Under the pieces are notes generated by a model, which had not been told where the DNA came from, ran no database searches, and worked only from the letters and a program-made list of their open reading frames with translations. The translations under genes were made by a program, and so were the position numbers. This document shows, piece by piece, positions 62,283 through 64,000 of a DNA stretch of 64,000 nt. The DNA comes from Paenibacillus sp. FSL A5-0031. Lineage in GTDB: Bacteria > Bacillota > Bacilli > Paenibacillales > Paenibacillaceae. The stretch spans positions 436,501 to 500,500 of the forward strand of contig NZ_MRTD01000002.1 of the NCBI RefSeq assembly GCF_001956295.1, read 5' to 3'. Positions within the stretch are counted from its first letter, which is position 1. Each line of letters begins with the position of its first letter.

Positions 62283-62550
62283 ATTTAGCTCATAACATCC
62301 CAAGACCATTTCTCTAACGAACTGTATGATGCTTATTATGCAGAAAACGGCTTCCGTTCCATTTTAACGAATCTTATTAACGTTATTGCATGCTTTGTAA
62401 CGTGTTATGAGCTGCTTTTCTCGAAATAACGATTCTGGGGTTCGTTACAATTTTAATCCACTACAAATGGTTAAAATAAGACCTGCTAGGTTCGTAAGCT
62501 GTGAATATGCTAAGGGGAGGAGATCATTCTGCCTACGCTTCATAAAAAAT

Positions 62551-62594
62551 AGGAGCTGCTCCAAGCGTAGATAAATCTACTTGGGACAGCTCCT
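62551..62594. terminator. Terminator after the dehydrogenase remnant; repeat family of 5143
   Basis: A long imperfect stem around AGGAGCTG...CAGCTCCT with A and T runs outside. The interior AGATAAATCTAC-TTGGGACAGC resembles the hairpin at 5143-5186. Confidence 0.7.
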
Positions 62595-62614
62595 TTTCTT
62601 TTGTAAAAATAGAA

Positions 62615-63283
62615 CTAACTTTTCAAAAAATCCGGTTTAATGAAATTAGGATTCGGATATTTATAAAATCCTTCTCCGGTAGCTCTTCCAAGCTTTCCTT
62701 TATCTACGTACTCTGACTTCAATAGCGTAGCCACTTTCTCAAAATTTTGATCACCTGTAGCCTGCGCTTTTGCAAGTCCGATATTGTAAGCGGTATTGAT
62801 GCCTACAACGTCCAAGATGGCAAACGGGCCTAGTGGTGCTCCTGTTGCTACCATCCATGTTTTATCAATCGTTTCTACATCAGCAACTTCTTTGACTAGG
62901 AGCAACTGCGCAGCTTCCAATAGAGGAACTAATAAAGAATTCAAAATATAACCTGGCTGTTCTTTATGTAAAGGCAAAGCAACCATTCCGATGGCTTTCG
63001 CAAACGCAATAACTTCATCGAATACCTTCATATCTGTTCCCGGATGCCTCATGATTTCCGCCGTATTGTTTTTCCAAATTTCATTTGCAAAATGCAGCGC
63101 TAGAAACTTTTCCGGACGAGCTGTTGCATCCGCAAATTGGCTTGGCAATAAAATTGAAGAGTTTGTTGCAAAAATCGTTTTGGCAGGAGCAGCCTCTCCC
63201 AACTTCTTGTAGAAATCAATTTTCATTTGTACGACCTCAGGTATAGCTTCAATGACAAGATCGGCATCAACGATCATTATCAA
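62615..63283 (-). pseudogene. 3-hydroxyacyl-CoA dehydrogenase, N-terminal third missing
   Basis: The frame encodes 222 residues: the second half of the NAD domain (DADLVIEAIPEVVQMKIDFY, IFATNSSILLPSQFAD, FLALHFANEIWKN) and the C-terminal domain (EQPGYILNSLLVPLLEAA, GAPLGPFAILDVVGI, GRATGEGFYKYPNP). The first about 65-75 residues with the GxGxxG nucleotide-binding turn are absent. Family members are about 285-315 residues. Upstream of the break is unrelated intergenic sequence with a hairpin (63317-63357). The start region MIMIVDADL has no ribosome site. Probably non-functional. Confidence 0.8.
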
Positions 63284-63316
63284 TTTGCTACAATTAAAGA
63301 AATAAGCATAAACGAG

Positions 63317-63357
63317 AACATGCCTAAGAGCGTCCTTTGGACCGTCTTAGGCATGTT
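63317..63357. terminator. Hairpin downstream of the MarR gene
   Basis: A 13-bp perfect stem (63317-63329 with 63345-63357) is followed by TTAAATAATA on the plus strand. It is placed as terminator of the MarR gene on the minus strand. Confidence 0.65.
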
Positions 63358-63451
63358 TTAAATAATAGGCAGCTCGCAAGGCTTACCTATCCTCTTTTTA
63401 ACAAACACCAGTACGATTCACCGCAACCACAATCGTACGTAAACAGAAAAT

Positions 63452-63871
63452 CTAGTCCTCACTATTCAGCTTACTATACAGGTTGGCTAGCTGCTCCCGC
63501 TCCTGCTCGGTCAATTTATCTAATAAATTTGTACGCAGCCTTTGCCCCTCCAGCTGTGCTCTTTTAAGAATATCTGCGCCTTTGTCGGTAATGCCCAAAT
63601 AAATAATTCGACGATCAGACTCATCCATTAATCTGACGACTAATTTCTTGGCAACAAGTTTTTCCGATAAATAACTAAGCGTTGGCGGGGTAAGCCCTAA
63701 TATTTTTGCAATGTCCGATGGCCTGCTCTTTCCGTTTTGTTTAAGATGGCCGAGCACAAGCACATGAGAAACACCTAAGTCCTCATTGAATGACTTGTTC
63801 CACTGAATAATCATTTTATTGGTGAACTTATCCATGTTATGTATGAGATTAAAGATGGTTTGCTCTTCCAT
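63452..63871 (-). CDS. MarR-family transcriptional regulator
   Basis: This 139-residue winged-helix regulator has DNA-binding residues in VLVLGHLKQNGKSRPSDIAK, ILGLTPPTLSYLSEKLVAKKL and VRLMDESDRRIIYLGITDKG. ATG 63871 has AAGGAGG 7 nt upstream; the in-frame ATG at 63892 lies before that site. It is preceded, 24 nt away, by a long hairpin that ends the SDR gene, and shares direction with it; it may repress that gene or respond to its substrate. Confidence 0.9.
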   Translation of the reverse strand: MEEQTIFNLIHNMDKFTNKMIIQWNKSFNEDLGVSHVLVLGHLKQNGKSRPSDIAKILGLTPPTLSYLSEKLVAKKLVVRLMDESDRRIIYLGITDKGADILKRAQLEGQRLRTNLLDKLTEQEREQLANLYSKLNSED

Positions 63872-63894
63872 AAAGACCTCCTTGGCGCACATAA

Positions 63895-63928
63895 ATGACA
63901 GCCCTTAATTAAAATTAAGGGCTGTCAT
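63895..63928 (-). terminator. Terminator between partial SDR gene and MarR gene
   Basis: A perfect 16-bp stem (63895-63910 with 63913-63928) with a 2-nt loop, followed on the minus strand by TTTATG. Only 24 nt separate it from the MarR start. Confidence 0.7.
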
Positions 63929-63939
63929 CATATTACACA

Positions 63940-64000
63940 TTATTGAGCTGAGTATCCACCATCAATGACTAACTCAGATCCTGTAATATACGAAGAATCA
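63940..64000 (-). CDS. Short-chain dehydrogenase, C-terminal end (cut by window edge)
   Basis: The last 20 codons encode DSSYITGSELVIDGGYSAQ before a TAA at 63942-63940. The motif ITGxxLxIDGGYSAQ is the standard C-terminus of classical SDR enzymes. The catalytic part lies outside the window. Confidence 0.82.
   Translation of the reverse strand, partial: DSSYITGSELVIDGGYSAQ

Overview
The window looks like a chromosomal segment of a Paenibacillus-type Firmicute (order Bacillales). The reasons are moderate GC content with AGGAGG-type ribosome binding sites, proteins that closely resemble Bacillus subtilis PepT and YvgN, an S-layer-homology (SLH) surface protein, sugar ABC importers that lack their own ATPase, many two-component systems, and secreted carbohydrate-active enzymes. 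The genus is an inference. I see no rRNA, tRNA, CRISPR array, prophage or intact insertion sequence. Most genes are ordinary, complete, and separated by clear rho-independent terminators.

Layout. 1-9480: the end of an efflux pump, a DUF421 membrane protein, peptidase T, an HxlR regulator divergent from an MFS pump plus YvgN-type reductase, a phosphoesterase, small DUF1349 and VOC proteins, a membrane acyltransferase and an acetate-uptake protein. 9600-12100: an amino-sugar operon nanE-ROK kinase-rpiR with candidate operators in its promoter. 12280-16900: a PhnA-like protein, a ring-cleaving dioxygenase with an MhqR-like operator, a GIY-YIG nuclease and a two-component system. 16990-20760: two fused ATPase-permease ABC genes, translationally coupled. 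20840-21140: a terminator-bounded unit with no recognised gene, a possible small RNA or 30-codon gene. 21180-27420: two short-chain dehydrogenases with a divergent LysR, a lactone oxidase coupled to a PLP-dependent aldolase/deaminase, and class II aldolase with a Rex/Fnr-like site in its promoter.

27824-32680 encodes a 1618-residue lectin-repeat-SLH surface protein. It is followed by a full-length Ada protein, a small membrane protein, a decayed FN3/beta-helix gene, a GH19 chitinase and a MalT-like remnant. 37600-45100 is a sugar importer operon (binding protein, two permeases, and unusually a membrane-fusion adaptor) beside a two-component system with a lipoprotein. 45200-46830 is a three-gene ECF sigma operon preceded by a promoter of ECF type, suggesting autoregulation. 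46830-64000 holds a secreted ankyrin protein, an isochorismatase, a stand-alone MprF catalytic domain, a GH3 enzyme with permuted domain order, a 21-codon peptide gene, RidA, a metallo-beta-lactamase-fold protein, an MFS pump with its TetR regulator and twin operators, an unknown protein, an ECF sigma-DUF1835 fusion, HelD with a possible divergent small RNA, an N-terminally truncated 3-hydroxyacyl-CoA dehydrogenase, a MarR regulator and the end of a dehydrogenase.

Taken together this is a soil-type carbohydrate scavenger: chitinase, GH3 glycosidase, sugar importer, amino-sugar catabolism and lectin-like adhesion, surrounded by many one-component and two-component regulators and small drug or aromatic-compound stress cassettes. 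The best candidates for something under-described are the sigma-DUF1835 fusion, the autoregulated sigma trio at 45200-46830, the importer-plus-adaptor operon, and the non-coding units at 20847-21062 and 62115-62282.
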